Positions 33,867 to 42,533 of a DNA stretch of 64,000 bases are shown here, piece after piece. The notes under the pieces were generated by a model. The model did not search any database and was not told the DNA's origin. It was given only the letters and a program-made list of their open reading frames with translations. The translations under genes were made by a program, and so were the position numbers. The stretch's first letter is position 1. The number at the start of each line of letters is the position of its first letter. Source of the DNA: Streptomyces sp. 2131.1 (GTDB lineage: Bacteria > Actinomycetota > Actinomycetes > Streptomycetales > Streptomycetaceae); contig NZ_FNSY01000001.1 in NCBI RefSeq assembly GCF_900105515.1, forward strand, positions 5,258,001 to 5,322,000, read 5' to 3'.

Positions 33867-34406
33867 TCAGGCGGCCGGCAGGACCTCGCGCAGCTTTCCG
33901 GTGGTCACGTCGAAGACGAAGCCGCGCACGTCGTCGGTGTGCTTGAGGAACGGCGAGGTGCGGGCCCGCTGCATCGACTGCCGCACGTCCTGGTCGGCGT
34001 CGGTGTAGGCCTCCACGGCCCACGACGGCCGCTGTCCGACCTCGTGCTCCAGCTCCTGGCGGAAGTCCTCCGTGATGGACTCCATGCCGCAGCCCGTGTG
34101 GTGGATCAGGACGATGCTGCGCGTGCCGAGAGCCCGCTGACTGATCGCCAGCGAACGGATGACGTCGTCCGTGACCACGCCGCCGGCGTTGCGGATGGTG
34201 TGACAGTCGCCCAGCGACAGGCCGAGGGCCTTGTGCAGGTCGAGCCGGGCATCCATGCAGGCGACCACGGCGACCTGGAGCACCGGCTTGGCGTCCATAC
34301 CGGGGTCCTTGAACTCGGAGGCGTAACGGCCGTTCGCCTCGACCAGACGGTCGGTGACCGTGGCGGAGGCGGCGGGCTCGGCGGGGGAGTGCGCGGAAGT
34401 CGACAT
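33867..34406 (-). CDS. Beta-class carbonic anhydrase
   Basis: A 179-residue zinc enzyme hydrating CO2 to bicarbonate, cytoplasmic. The first zinc cysteine and Asp-Arg dyad lie in VVACMDARLD, and the second half of the site, His and Cys, in LIHHTGCGM. RNAGGVVTDDVIRSL follows the family pattern. The ATG at 34406 gives MSTSAHSPAE. It is next to, and divergent from, the dcw cluster; bicarbonate feeds fatty acid and nucleotide synthesis, but a specific tie to division is not shown. Confidence 0.92.
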   Translation of the reverse strand: MSTSAHSPAEPAASATVTDRLVEANGRYASEFKDPGMDAKPVLQVAVVACMDARLDLHKALGLSLGDCHTIRNAGGVVTDDVIRSLAISQRALGTRSIVLIHHTGCGMESITEDFRQELEHEVGQRPSWAVEAYTDADQDVRQSMQRARTSPFLKHTDDVRGFVFDVTTGKLREVLPAA

Positions 34407-34784
34407 GCTCAAGACGTTAGCCCCCGCCACCCGCCCCGGTGGGAGGGGGAAGCGGACAAAAAACGTCAACACCGCTTGTTGTGAGGTAATCCACAAGCCT
34501 GTCTCAGGTCGCCCGCGTGAGTGAACGCGCGAGGGCCGACGCGCTGCCGGGTTGATTGATCGGGAATCGATGGAGTGGCAGGGTGGACTAAAGTGACGGG
34601 AAGTTACCGACAGCCTGCACATTTCGAACTATTACCCGTGTGCGCGGCGTACGTACGGCCCGGCCCTCTCCCGCTCGCCGGTCGGCTGACGCCCCTTCCC
34701 CGGCGCCGGCGGACCTCCCCTTCGCGAGCGGGCGGGGACCAGGCCGTACGTCCCGCCACGCGGGAGCTGAGCCTGAGAGGGCGC
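34407..34784 (+). promoter_or_regulatory. Head of the dcw cluster: divergent promoter region with no mraZ
   Basis: 378 nt between the carbonic anhydrase start and rsmH. TAAAGT at 34589-34594 is a possible plus-strand -10. An imperfect palindrome, GCTTGTTGTG with CCACAAGC, lies near 34474-34498. No MraZ-like reading frame exists here, although mraZ precedes rsmH in many bacteria, including mycobacteria. GAGAGG (34775-34780) is the rsmH SD. Confidence 0.5.
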
Positions 34785-35750
34785 ATGAGCCAGACCCGAC
34801 ACGTCCCGGTGATGCTCCAGCGATGCCTGGACATGTTGGCACCGGCTCTGGAGGCGCCCGGCCCCCAGCCCCCCGTGGTCGTCGACTGCACCCTCGGCCT
34901 CGGCGGCCACAGCGAGGCGCTGCTCGCCGCCTTCCCCACCGCCCGGCTGATCGCCCTGGACCGCGACAAGGAGGCCCTGCGCCTCTCCGGCGAGCGGCTC
35001 GCCCCCTACGGCGACCGCGCGACCCTGGTGCACGCCGTCTACGACGAACTGCCCGAGGTGCTCGACCGGCTCGGCGTCCCCAAGGTGCAGGGCATCCTGT
35101 TCGACCTCGGTGTCTCCTCGATGCAGCTGGACGAGTCCGACCGGGGCTTCGCCTACGCCCGCGACGCACCGCTCGACATGCGCATGGACCAGACGACCGG
35201 CATCAGCGCGGCCGAGGTCCTCAACACCTACCCGCCGGGCGAACTCGTGCGCATCCTGCGCGCGTACGGCGAGGAGAAGCAGGCCAAGCGCATCGTCTCC
35301 GCCGTCGTGCGCGAGCGCGAGAAGGAGCCGTTCACCAACAGCGCCCGGCTCGTCGAGCTGATCCGTGAGGCCCTGCCGCAGGCCGCCATGCGCACCGGGG
35401 GCAACCCCGCCAAGCGCACCTTCCAGGCCCTGCGCATCGAGGTCAACGGCGAGCTCACGGTCCTGGAGCGGGCCATTCCGGCCGCCGTCTCCGCCCTCGC
35501 CGTCGGCGGGCGCATCGCGGTCCTCGCGTACCAGTCGCTGGAGGACCGCCTGGTCAAGCAGGTGTTCGCGGCGGGCGCCGCCAACACCGCCCCGCCCGGC
35601 CTGCCCGTCGTCCCCGAGCGCTACCAGCCCCGGCTGAAGCTGCTCACCCGGGGCGCCGAACTCCCCACCGAGGAAGAGGTCGCCGAGAACCGCCGCGCCG
35701 CCCCGGCCCGGCTGCGAGGCGTCCAGCGCATCCGCGAGGACGAGCGGTGA
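34785..35750 (+). CDS. rsmH: 16S rRNA (cytosine1402-N4)-methyltransferase RsmH
   Basis: A 321-residue enzyme methylating C1402 in the ribosomal P site. The start MSQTRHVPVMLQRCLDML is the family N-terminus. The SAM motif is VVDCTLGLGGHSEALL, followed by LIALDRDKEAL, GILFDLGVSSMQLDESDRGF, LDMRMDQ, and the C-terminal AVLAYQSLEDRLVKQVF. The ATG at 34785 has GAGAGG 4 nt upstream. It opens the 18-kb dcw operon; no mraZ precedes it. Confidence 0.95.
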   Translation: MSQTRHVPVMLQRCLDMLAPALEAPGPQPPVVVDCTLGLGGHSEALLAAFPTARLIALDRDKEALRLSGERLAPYGDRATLVHAVYDELPEVLDRLGVPKVQGILFDLGVSSMQLDESDRGFAYARDAPLDMRMDQTTGISAAEVLNTYPPGELVRILRAYGEEKQAKRIVSAVVREREKEPFTNSARLVELIREALPQAAMRTGGNPAKRTFQALRIEVNGELTVLERAIPAAVSALAVGGRIAVLAYQSLEDRLVKQVFAAGAANTAPPGLPVVPERYQPRLKLLTRGAELPTEEEVAENRRAAPARLRGVQRIREDER

Positions 35751-35793
35751 GCCGCCGGTCCGCGGCCGCGCCCGCCGGGGACGGAGCGGTGCG

Positions 35794-36330
35794 GTGAGCA
35801 AACCGGCCGGGCCGCGACAAGGACGCGCCGCACGGCTCGCCCGGCTGATGCCCGCCGGGCCGAGCACCGCGGCCCGGACCCCGTTCGTCCTGCTCGTCGT
35901 CCTGCTCCTGGGCGGCGGCCTGATCACCCTGCTGCTGCTCAACTCCGCGCTCAACGAGGGCTCCTTCGAGCTGAGCGAGCTGAAGAAGCGGACCACCGAG
36001 CTGACCGACGAGCAGCAGGCCCTCCAGCGCGACGTCGACGCCTCCTTCGAGCCCGATGCCCTCGCCCGCCGCGCCCGCGAGCTGGGCATGGTCCCCGGCG
36101 GCGGCCCCGCCTTCCTGAACCCCGACGGCACGGTCCGGGGCGTCCCGTCCAAGGCCCCGCCGGCCCCGGCCGTCGCGCCCCCGCCGGCCCCGGTCGTCGT
36201 GCCCCCGCCGACCACGCCGGCCGCGTCCCCGTCCGCCGGCGCGCCCACTCCCACGGCCACCCCGGCGCCCGGCGCGGCCACGGCCTCCGGCACCCCGGCA
36301 GCACAGCCCTCCACGAGCCCCGGCAGGTGA
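35794..36330 (+). CDS. ftsL: FtsL-like divisome protein
   Basis: A 178-residue bitopic protein. A basic cytoplasmic head (1-28) is followed by one span (TPFVLLVVLLLGGGLITLLLL, ~29-49), then a short coiled coil (SELKKRTTELTDEQQALQRDVDAS). The tail beyond residue ~108 is Pro/Ala/Thr-rich and likely disordered, longer than in E. coli FtsL. Position between rsmH and ftsI, plus topology, identify it as the FtsL analogue that, with DivIC, activates FtsWI. The GTG start (35794) is preceded by GGAG. Confidence 0.87.
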   Translation: MSKPAGPRQGRAARLARLMPAGPSTAARTPFVLLVVLLLGGGLITLLLLNSALNEGSFELSELKKRTTELTDEQQALQRDVDASFEPDALARRARELGMVPGGGPAFLNPDGTVRGVPSKAPPAPAVAPPPAPVVVPPPTTPAASPSAGAPTPTATPAPGAATASGTPAAQPSTSPGR

Positions 36331-36336
36331 CACGCA

Positions 36337-38319
36337 GTGCCCTCCAAGGAACCACCGCGCCGCCGGGTCCCCGGCCCCGCGCGGCCCCGTAACGCCGCCG
36401 CGTCCGCCCGGCCGCGCCCCCAGCAGCGACGCCGCCCCTCCGCCGCGCCGCGCGGCCGGGCGCCACGCGGACGCTCCGGGCGGACGCTGCGGCTGGGCAG
36501 CCCGCGTCCCAGGCTGCGGCTGGTCAGCCTCGGCCTGACGCTCGTCATGATCGCGTTCGTCGTACGGCTCCTCCAGGTCCAGGCCGTCGACGCGCCCGCG
36601 TACGCCGCGAAGGCGGAGACGAACCGCTACCTGAGCTACACGGTCGCCGCGGAGCGCGGGGAGATCACCGACCGCAGCGGCATCGCGCTGGCCACCAGCG
36701 TGGACGCGTACGACATCACGGCCGACCCCAAGATGTTCACGCCGGCCGACAGCAAGGCGCCCGACGCCCCCCAGCAGGCGGCGGCGCTGCTCGCGCCGAT
36801 CCTCGGCGTGGACGCGGAGGGGCTCGTCAAGAAGCTCTCCCAGCCGAAGAGCCGGTACGCGGTCCTGGCCCGCAGGCAGACCCCGCAGGTCTGGAAGCAG
36901 ATCAAGGACCTCAAGTCCGTCTTCGCCGAGAAGGCCGCGAAGGACAAGCTGGCCGGCGGCACCGGCGCCAATGTGCTGGCGGGCGTCTTCCAGGAGGCGA
37001 CCACCAAGCGGGTCTACCCCAACGGCGCCCTGGCCGCCGGGATACTGGGCTACGTCAACGCCGAGGGCAAGGGCGCGGGCGGCCTCGAATCCCAGCTGGA
37101 CAAGCAGCTCGCGGGCGAGGACGGCACGATCAAGTACGCCCAGTCCGGCGGCCGCAGGGTGCCCACCGCGGGCACCAAGGAGGTCCCGGCGGTGGCGGGC
37201 TCCGACATCGAGCTGACCATCGACCGCGACATCCAGTGGGCGGCCCAGAAGGCCATCTCCGAGCAGGTGGAGAAGTCGAAGGCCGACCGCGGTTACGTCA
37301 TCGTGCAGAACACCCGCACCGGCGAGGTCCTCGCCATGGCCAACGCCCCCGGCTTCGACCCCAACGACCTCTCGCAGGCCGACGCCGCCTCCCTGGGCAA
37401 CGCGGCCCTCCAGGACGTCTACGAACCCGGCTCCACCAGCAAGGTGATGTCCATGGCCGCCGTGCTGGAGGAAGGCGTCGCCACCGCCGGTACGCACGTC
37501 ACGGTCCCCAACCGGCTGCACCGGGGCGACCGCCTCTTCAAGGACGACATCGACCACCCCACCTGGCAGCTGACGCTCAACGGCGTCCTCGCCAAGTCCA
37601 GCAACATCGGCACCATCATGGCCACCGGTCAGCTGGGGAAGACGCAGCCGCAGGCGAACAAGGTGCTGTACTCCTATCTGAGGAAATTCGGCATCGGATC
37701 GCCCACCGGGCTCGACTACCCCGGCGAGACGCCCGGCCTGCTCGCCAAGCCGCAGGACTGGTCGACCTCGCAGCAGTACACGATCCCGTTCGGCCAGGGC
37801 CTCTCCCTCAACGCCATGCAGGCCGCCTCGATCTACTCGACGGTCGCCAACGGCGGCGTACGGATCGAACCGACCCTCGTACGCGGTACCAGGGGCCCGG
37901 ACGGCCGCTTCAACCCGGCCGAGGCGCCCGGACAGAGGCGGGTCGTCAGCGAGAAGACCGCCAAGACCCTCGCCACCATGCTCGAATCGGTGGTCAGCGA
38001 CCAGGAGGGCACCGGCACCAAGGCCCAGATCCCCGGCTACCGGGTCGCGGGCAAGACCGGCACCGCCAACCGCGTCGACCCGGTGCGCGGCGGCTACCAC
38101 GGCTACACCGCGTCCTTCGCCGGCTTCGCGCCCGCCGACGACCCCCGGGTCACCGTCTACTGCGCGATCCAGAACCCCACCAAGGGCAGCCACTTCGGCG
38201 GCCAGACCTGCGGACCCATCTACAAGCAGGTCATGGAGTTCGCCCTCAAGACCCTCCAGACACCCCCGTCCGGCCGCCCGCCGGCCAAGCTGCCGGTCTT
38301 CTTCGGAACCGGCGAGTGA
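36337..38319 (+). CDS. ftsI: Septal peptidoglycan transpeptidase FtsI (class B PBP)
   Basis: A 660-residue penicillin-binding protein that crosslinks septal peptidoglycan together with FtsW. A ~65-residue Arg/Pro-rich cytoplasmic head leads to one span (VSLGLTLVMIAFVVRLLQV). The dimerisation/pedestal domain contains RGEITDRSGIALA. The transpeptidase domain has SXXK as STSK (EPGSTSKVM), SXN as SSN (AKSSNIGTIM) and KTGT (VAGKTGTANR), all intact. The long basic head is characteristic of actinobacterial FtsI. It follows ftsL by 6 nt. Confidence 0.95.
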   Translation: MPSKEPPRRRVPGPARPRNAAASARPRPQQRRRPSAAPRGRAPRGRSGRTLRLGSPRPRLRLVSLGLTLVMIAFVVRLLQVQAVDAPAYAAKAETNRYLSYTVAAERGEITDRSGIALATSVDAYDITADPKMFTPADSKAPDAPQQAAALLAPILGVDAEGLVKKLSQPKSRYAVLARRQTPQVWKQIKDLKSVFAEKAAKDKLAGGTGANVLAGVFQEATTKRVYPNGALAAGILGYVNAEGKGAGGLESQLDKQLAGEDGTIKYAQSGGRRVPTAGTKEVPAVAGSDIELTIDRDIQWAAQKAISEQVEKSKADRGYVIVQNTRTGEVLAMANAPGFDPNDLSQADAASLGNAALQDVYEPGSTSKVMSMAAVLEEGVATAGTHVTVPNRLHRGDRLFKDDIDHPTWQLTLNGVLAKSSNIGTIMATGQLGKTQPQANKVLYSYLRKFGIGSPTGLDYPGETPGLLAKPQDWSTSQQYTIPFGQGLSLNAMQAASIYSTVANGGVRIEPTLVRGTRGPDGRFNPAEAPGQRRVVSEKTAKTLATMLESVVSDQEGTGTKAQIPGYRVAGKTGTANRVDPVRGGYHGYTASFAGFAPADDPRVTVYCAIQNPTKGSHFGGQTCGPIYKQVMEFALKTLQTPPSGRPPAKLPVFFGTGE

Positions 38320-38336
38320 ACTCGCGGAGACCACCA

Positions 38337-40055
38337 GTGACAACCATCACCCCCGACCCCGGGAACCGGAACGAGAACGTCCGTTCCTCCGGCCCCTCAC
38401 TTCGCGAGAGGGCAGGTGCGCCCGGTACGCTCACCGCCGTGCCCCACGCTGAACAGTCCCGAACGACCCAGAAGGACGCGCCTGTGAACTACCCGGGAGC
38501 GCCCCGCCCGGACCGGCTGCGGCCGACGTCCCTGGCCACGCTCGCAGACCGGCTGGGAGCCGAACCGCCGGGCACCGGCGACGTCACCGGCATCACCCAC
38601 GACTCCCGGGCCGTGCGCCCCGGGGACCTGTACGCGGCCCTGCCGGGCGCCCGGCTGCACGGCGCCGACTTCGCCGCCCAGGCGGCCGGCCTCGGCGCTG
38701 CGGCGATCCTCACCGACCCCACCGGCGCCGAGCGCGCCCGGGCCACCGGGATCCCGGTGCTGGTCACCGAGAACCCGCGCGGCCGGATGGGCGAACTCGC
38801 CGCCGAGATCTACGGCCGGCCCGGCGCCGACCTCCTCCAGATCGGCATCACCGGCACGTCCGGCAAGACCACCACCGCCTACCTCGTCGAGGGCGGCTTC
38901 CGCGGCGCGGGACGCCCCACCGGGCTCATCGGTACGGTGGAGATGCGGATCGGCGACGAGCGCATCAAGTCCGAGCGCACCACGCCCGAAGCCACCGACC
39001 TCCAGGCCCTGTTCGCCGTCATGCGCGAACGCGGCGTCGACGCCGTCACCATGGAGGTCTCCAGCCACGCGCTGGTACTCGGCCGGGTCGACGGCTGCGT
39101 CTTCGACGTCGCCGTCTTCAACAACCTCAGCCCGGAGCACATGGAGTTCCACTCCGGCATGGAGGACTACTTCCAGGCCAAGGCCCAGCTGTTCACCCCG
39201 CGGCTCAGCAAGCGGGGCGTCGTCAACTACGACGACGAGTACGGCCGCAGGCTCGTCACCGAGGCATCCGTGCCCATCACGACCTTCTCCGCCGAGGGCC
39301 ACCCGGACGCCGACTGGCGCGCCGAGGACGTCGTCGTCGGCCAGCTCGGCTCCACCTTCACCGTCGTCGGCCCCGACGGCGAGCGGGCCGACGCCAAGGC
39401 CCCGCTCCCCGGCCCGTTCAACGTCGCCAACACCCTGGCCGCGATCGTCACCCTCGCCGTCGCCGGCGTCGACCCGCAGACCGCGGCCGACGGCATCGCG
39501 ACCGTGCCCGGCGTGCCCGGCCGGCTGGAGCGGATCGACGCCGGACAGCCCTACCTCGCGCTCGTCGACTACGCGCACAAGACCGACGCCGTCGAGTCCG
39601 TGCTGCGCTCCCTGCGCAAGGTCACCAAGGGCAAGGTGCACATCGTCCTCGGCTGCGGCGGCGACCGCGACACCACCAAGCGCGGCCCGATGGGCGCGGC
39701 GGCCGCCCGGCTCGCCGACACCGCCGTCCTGACCTCCGACAACCCCCGCTCCGAGGACCCCCTCGGCATCCTCGCCGCCATGCTGGCCGGCGCCGCCGAG
39801 GTCCCCGTCCACGAGCGCGGTGACGTCCTCGTCGACGCCGACCGCGCCGCGGCCGTCGCCGCCGCGGTGGCCCGGGCCGAACCCGGCGACACCGTGCTCG
39901 TCGCAGGCAAGGGCCACGAGCAGGGCCAGGACGTCCACGGCGTCGTCCGCCCCTTCGACGACCGGGTCGTCCTGCGCGAGGCCATCGAGCGCTCCCTGGG
40001 GCACGACGGCGCCGACCCCCGTGCCTCCCACCACGAGAACAACAGTCAGGGATGA
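38337..40055 (+). CDS. murE: UDP-MurNAc-tripeptide ligase MurE (diaminopimelate-adding)
   Basis: Up to 572 residues; adds diaminopimelate to UDP-MurNAc-L-Ala-D-Glu. The ATP loop ITGTSGKTTTAYLVEGG and the DAP-selecting DNPR (SDNPRSEDP) are present, with carbamylated-Lys and ligand blocks between. The start is uncertain. GTG 38337 keeps a 17-nt gap to ftsI and has GGAG upstream. GTG 38439 lies 7 nt from a -10-like TACGCT (38426-38431) and could be leaderless. GTG 38484 has AAGGA 8 nt upstream and gives 523 residues, closer to the usual length. Residues before 38484 look unstructured. Confidence 0.85.
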   Translation: MTTITPDPGNRNENVRSSGPSLRERAGAPGTLTAVPHAEQSRTTQKDAPVNYPGAPRPDRLRPTSLATLADRLGAEPPGTGDVTGITHDSRAVRPGDLYAALPGARLHGADFAAQAAGLGAAAILTDPTGAERARATGIPVLVTENPRGRMGELAAEIYGRPGADLLQIGITGTSGKTTTAYLVEGGFRGAGRPTGLIGTVEMRIGDERIKSERTTPEATDLQALFAVMRERGVDAVTMEVSSHALVLGRVDGCVFDVAVFNNLSPEHMEFHSGMEDYFQAKAQLFTPRLSKRGVVNYDDEYGRRLVTEASVPITTFSAEGHPDADWRAEDVVVGQLGSTFTVVGPDGERADAKAPLPGPFNVANTLAAIVTLAVAGVDPQTAADGIATVPGVPGRLERIDAGQPYLALVDYAHKTDAVESVLRSLRKVTKGKVHIVLGCGGDRDTTKRGPMGAAAARLADTAVLTSDNPRSEDPLGILAAMLAGAAEVPVHERGDVLVDADRAAAVAAAVARAEPGDTVLVAGKGHEQGQDVHGVVRPFDDRVVLREAIERSLGHDGADPRASHHENNSQG

Positions 40056-40059
40056 CCAA

Positions 40060-41466
40060 GTGATCGCCCTTTCCCTCGCCGAGATCGCCGAAATCGTCGG
40101 CGGGCAGACGCACGACATACCGGATCCGGCAGCGACCGTCAGCGGGCCGGTCGTCATCGACTCCCGCAAGGTGACGCCCGGCAGCCTGTTCGTCGCCTTC
40201 GCCGGCGAACGGGCCGACGGCCACGACTACGCCGAGCGCGCCGCCGAGGCGGGCGCGGCCCTCGTCCTGGCCACCCGTCCCGTCGGTGTGCCCGCGATCG
40301 TCGTCGACGACGTCGTGGCGGCCCTCGGCGCGCTCTCCCGCGCTGTCGTCCGCCGCCTCGGCGCCACCGTCGTCGCCCTCACCGGCTCCGCGGGCAAGAC
40401 CTCCACCAAGGACCTCATCGCCCAGCTCCTGGAGCGCAAGGGGCCCACCGTCTACCCGGAGGGCAACCTCAACAACGAGATCGGCCTGCCGCTCACCGCG
40501 CTGCGCGCCACCGACGAGACCAGGCACCTGGTCCTCGAAATGGGCGCCCGCTACATCGGGGACATCCGCTACCTCACCGGACTCGTCCCGCCGCGCATCG
40601 GCCTCGTGCTCAACGTCGGCAGCGCGCACATCGGCGAGTTCGGCGGCAAGGAGCAGATCGCCCAGGCCAAGGGGGAGATGGTCGAGTCGCTGCCCGAGGA
40701 CGGCATCGCCGTGCTCAACGCCGACGACCCCCTCGTACGCGCCATGTCCTCCCGTACCAAGGCCCGGGTCGTCCTCTTCGGCGAAGCCGCGGATGCGGAC
40801 GTACGGGGCGAAGACGTGCGACTCACCGACGACGGACGCCCCGCGTTCCGCCTCCACACACCCACCGGGTGCAGCGACGTGACCATGCGCCTGTACGGTG
40901 AGCACCACGTGTCGAACGCGCTCGCCGCGGCCGCCGTCGCCCATGAGCTGGGCCTGTCCGCAGACGAGATCGCCGAAGGGCTCTCCGAGGCGGGCACCCT
41001 CTCCCGCTGGCGCATGGAGGTCACCGAGCGTCCGGACGGCGTGACGTTCGTCAATGACGCCTACAACGCCAACCCCGAATCCGTGAAAGCCGCGCTCCGC
41101 GCGCTGGTCGCCATGGGGAAGGGGCGTCGTACGTGGGCGGTGCTCGGCCTGATGGCCGAGCTCGGCGACGCCTCGCTCGCCGAGCACGACGCGGTCGGAC
41201 GGCTCGCCGTCCGGCTCAACGTCAGCAAGCTCGTCGCGGTCGGGGGCAGAGAAGCCTCCTGGCTGCAACTGGGCGCATACAACGAGGGTTCGTGGGGTGA
41301 GGAGTCGGTGCACGTGTCCGACGCACAGGCTGCCGTCGACCTGTTGCGCAGGGAACTGCGCCCGGGAGACGTCGTGCTGGTGAAGGCGTCCCGGTCGGTC
41401 GGCCTGGAGCAGGTCGTAACGGCACTGCTGGAGAACGCGACCGAGGGCGAGGTCGCGGGCCGATGA
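40060..41466 (+). CDS. murF: UDP-MurNAc-pentapeptide synthetase MurF
   Basis: A 468-residue Mur ligase adding D-Ala-D-Ala to the tripeptide precursor. The N-terminal domain has VIDSRKVTPGSLFVAF; the ATP loop is ALTGSAGKTSTKD; LEMGARYIGDI and NVGSAHIGEFG follow; the C-terminal domain has FVNDAYNANPESV. The GTG at 40060 begins 4 nt after the murE stop, suggesting coupling. Its stop overlaps the mraY start. Confidence 0.95.
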   Translation: MIALSLAEIAEIVGGQTHDIPDPAATVSGPVVIDSRKVTPGSLFVAFAGERADGHDYAERAAEAGAALVLATRPVGVPAIVVDDVVAALGALSRAVVRRLGATVVALTGSAGKTSTKDLIAQLLERKGPTVYPEGNLNNEIGLPLTALRATDETRHLVLEMGARYIGDIRYLTGLVPPRIGLVLNVGSAHIGEFGGKEQIAQAKGEMVESLPEDGIAVLNADDPLVRAMSSRTKARVVLFGEAADADVRGEDVRLTDDGRPAFRLHTPTGCSDVTMRLYGEHHVSNALAAAAVAHELGLSADEIAEGLSEAGTLSRWRMEVTERPDGVTFVNDAYNANPESVKAALRALVAMGKGRRTWAVLGLMAELGDASLAEHDAVGRLAVRLNVSKLVAVGGREASWLQLGAYNEGSWGEESVHVSDAQAAVDLLRRELRPGDVVLVKASRSVGLEQVVTALLENATEGEVAGR

Positions 41467-42533
41467 GGCAGATCCTCTTCGCGGGAGCCATCGGGCTCTT
41501 CCTGACCCTGGTCGGCACACCGCTGCTGATCAAGCTCCTGGCCCGCAAGGGATACGGGCAGTTCATCCGCGACGACGGCCCGCGCACCCACGGGTCCAAG
41601 AAGGGCACGCCCACGATGGGCGGCATCGCCTTCATCCTGGCGACGCTCATCGCGTACTTCCTGGCGAAGGTGATCACCGGCGAGGAGATGCGCTTCTCCG
41701 GTGTGCTGGTCCTCTTCCTGATGGCCGGCATGGGACTCGTCGGCTTCCTCGACGACTACATCAAGATCGTCAAGCAGCGCTCGCTCGGTCTGCGGGCCAA
41801 GGCGAAGATGGCCGGCCAGCTGATAGTCGGGATCGCCTTCGCGGTGCTCTCGCTGCAGTTCGCCGACGCCCGCGGCAACACCCCGGCCTCCGACAAGCTC
41901 TCGTTCGTCGAGGACTTCGGCTGGTCGATCGGCCCGGTGCTCTTCGTCGTCTGGGCGCTGTTCATGATCCTCGCCATGTCCAACGGCGTGAACCTGACGG
42001 ACGGTCTGGACGGCCTGGCCACCGGCGCGTCGGTGATGGTCTTCGGCGCGTACACCTTCATCGGGCTCTGGCAGTTCCAGGAGTCCTGCGCCAACGCCGG
42101 AACCCTCACGAACCCGAGCGCCTGTTTCGAAGTGCGCGACCCCCTCGACCTCGCGGTCGTGGCCTCGGCGCTGATGGGCTCCTGCTTCGGCTTCCTGTGG
42201 TGGAACACCTCGCCGGCCAAGATCTTCATGGGGGACACCGGTTCGCTCGCCCTCGGCGGCGCGCTCGCGGGCCTCGCGATCTGCTCGCGCACCGAGTTCC
42301 TGATGGCCGTCCTCGGCGGACTCTTCGTGATGATCACGATGTCCGTCGTCATCCAGGTCGGCTCGTTCAAGATGACCGGCAAGCGCGTCTTCCGCATGGC
42401 ACCGCTCCAGCACCACTTCGAACTCAAGGGGTGGTCCGAAGTCCTTGTGGTGGTCCGCTTCTGGATCATCCAGGGCATGTGCGTGATCGTCGGACTCGGC
42501 CTCTTCTACGCAGGATGGGCAGCCAAGAAGTGA
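41463..42533 (+). CDS. mraY: Phospho-MurNAc-pentapeptide translocase MraY
   Basis: A 356-residue polytopic enzyme (about ten spans) that moves phospho-MurNAc-pentapeptide onto undecaprenyl phosphate to make lipid I. Catalytic/Mg blocks are present: GTPTMGGIAF, GLVGFLDDYIKIVKQRSLGL with the Asp pair, NLTDGLDGLATG, and FMGDTGSLALGGALA. It ends at 42533 with a 4-bp overlap into murD (GTGA). Confidence 0.96.
   Translation: MRQILFAGAIGLFLTLVGTPLLIKLLARKGYGQFIRDDGPRTHGSKKGTPTMGGIAFILATLIAYFLAKVITGEEMRFSGVLVLFLMAGMGLVGFLDDYIKIVKQRSLGLRAKAKMAGQLIVGIAFAVLSLQFADARGNTPASDKLSFVEDFGWSIGPVLFVVWALFMILAMSNGVNLTDGLDGLATGASVMVFGAYTFIGLWQFQESCANAGTLTNPSACFEVRDPLDLAVVASALMGSCFGFLWWNTSPAKIFMGDTGSLALGGALAGLAICSRTEFLMAVLGGLFVMITMSVVIQVGSFKMTGKRVFRMAPLQHHFELKGWSEVLVVVRFWIIQGMCVIVGLGLFYAGWAAKK

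Noticed and set aside
35644..38343. 899-codon minus-strand open frame opposite ftsL and ftsI
   Set aside because: It is an antisense shadow of well-identified division genes; no start signal or protein-like motifs.
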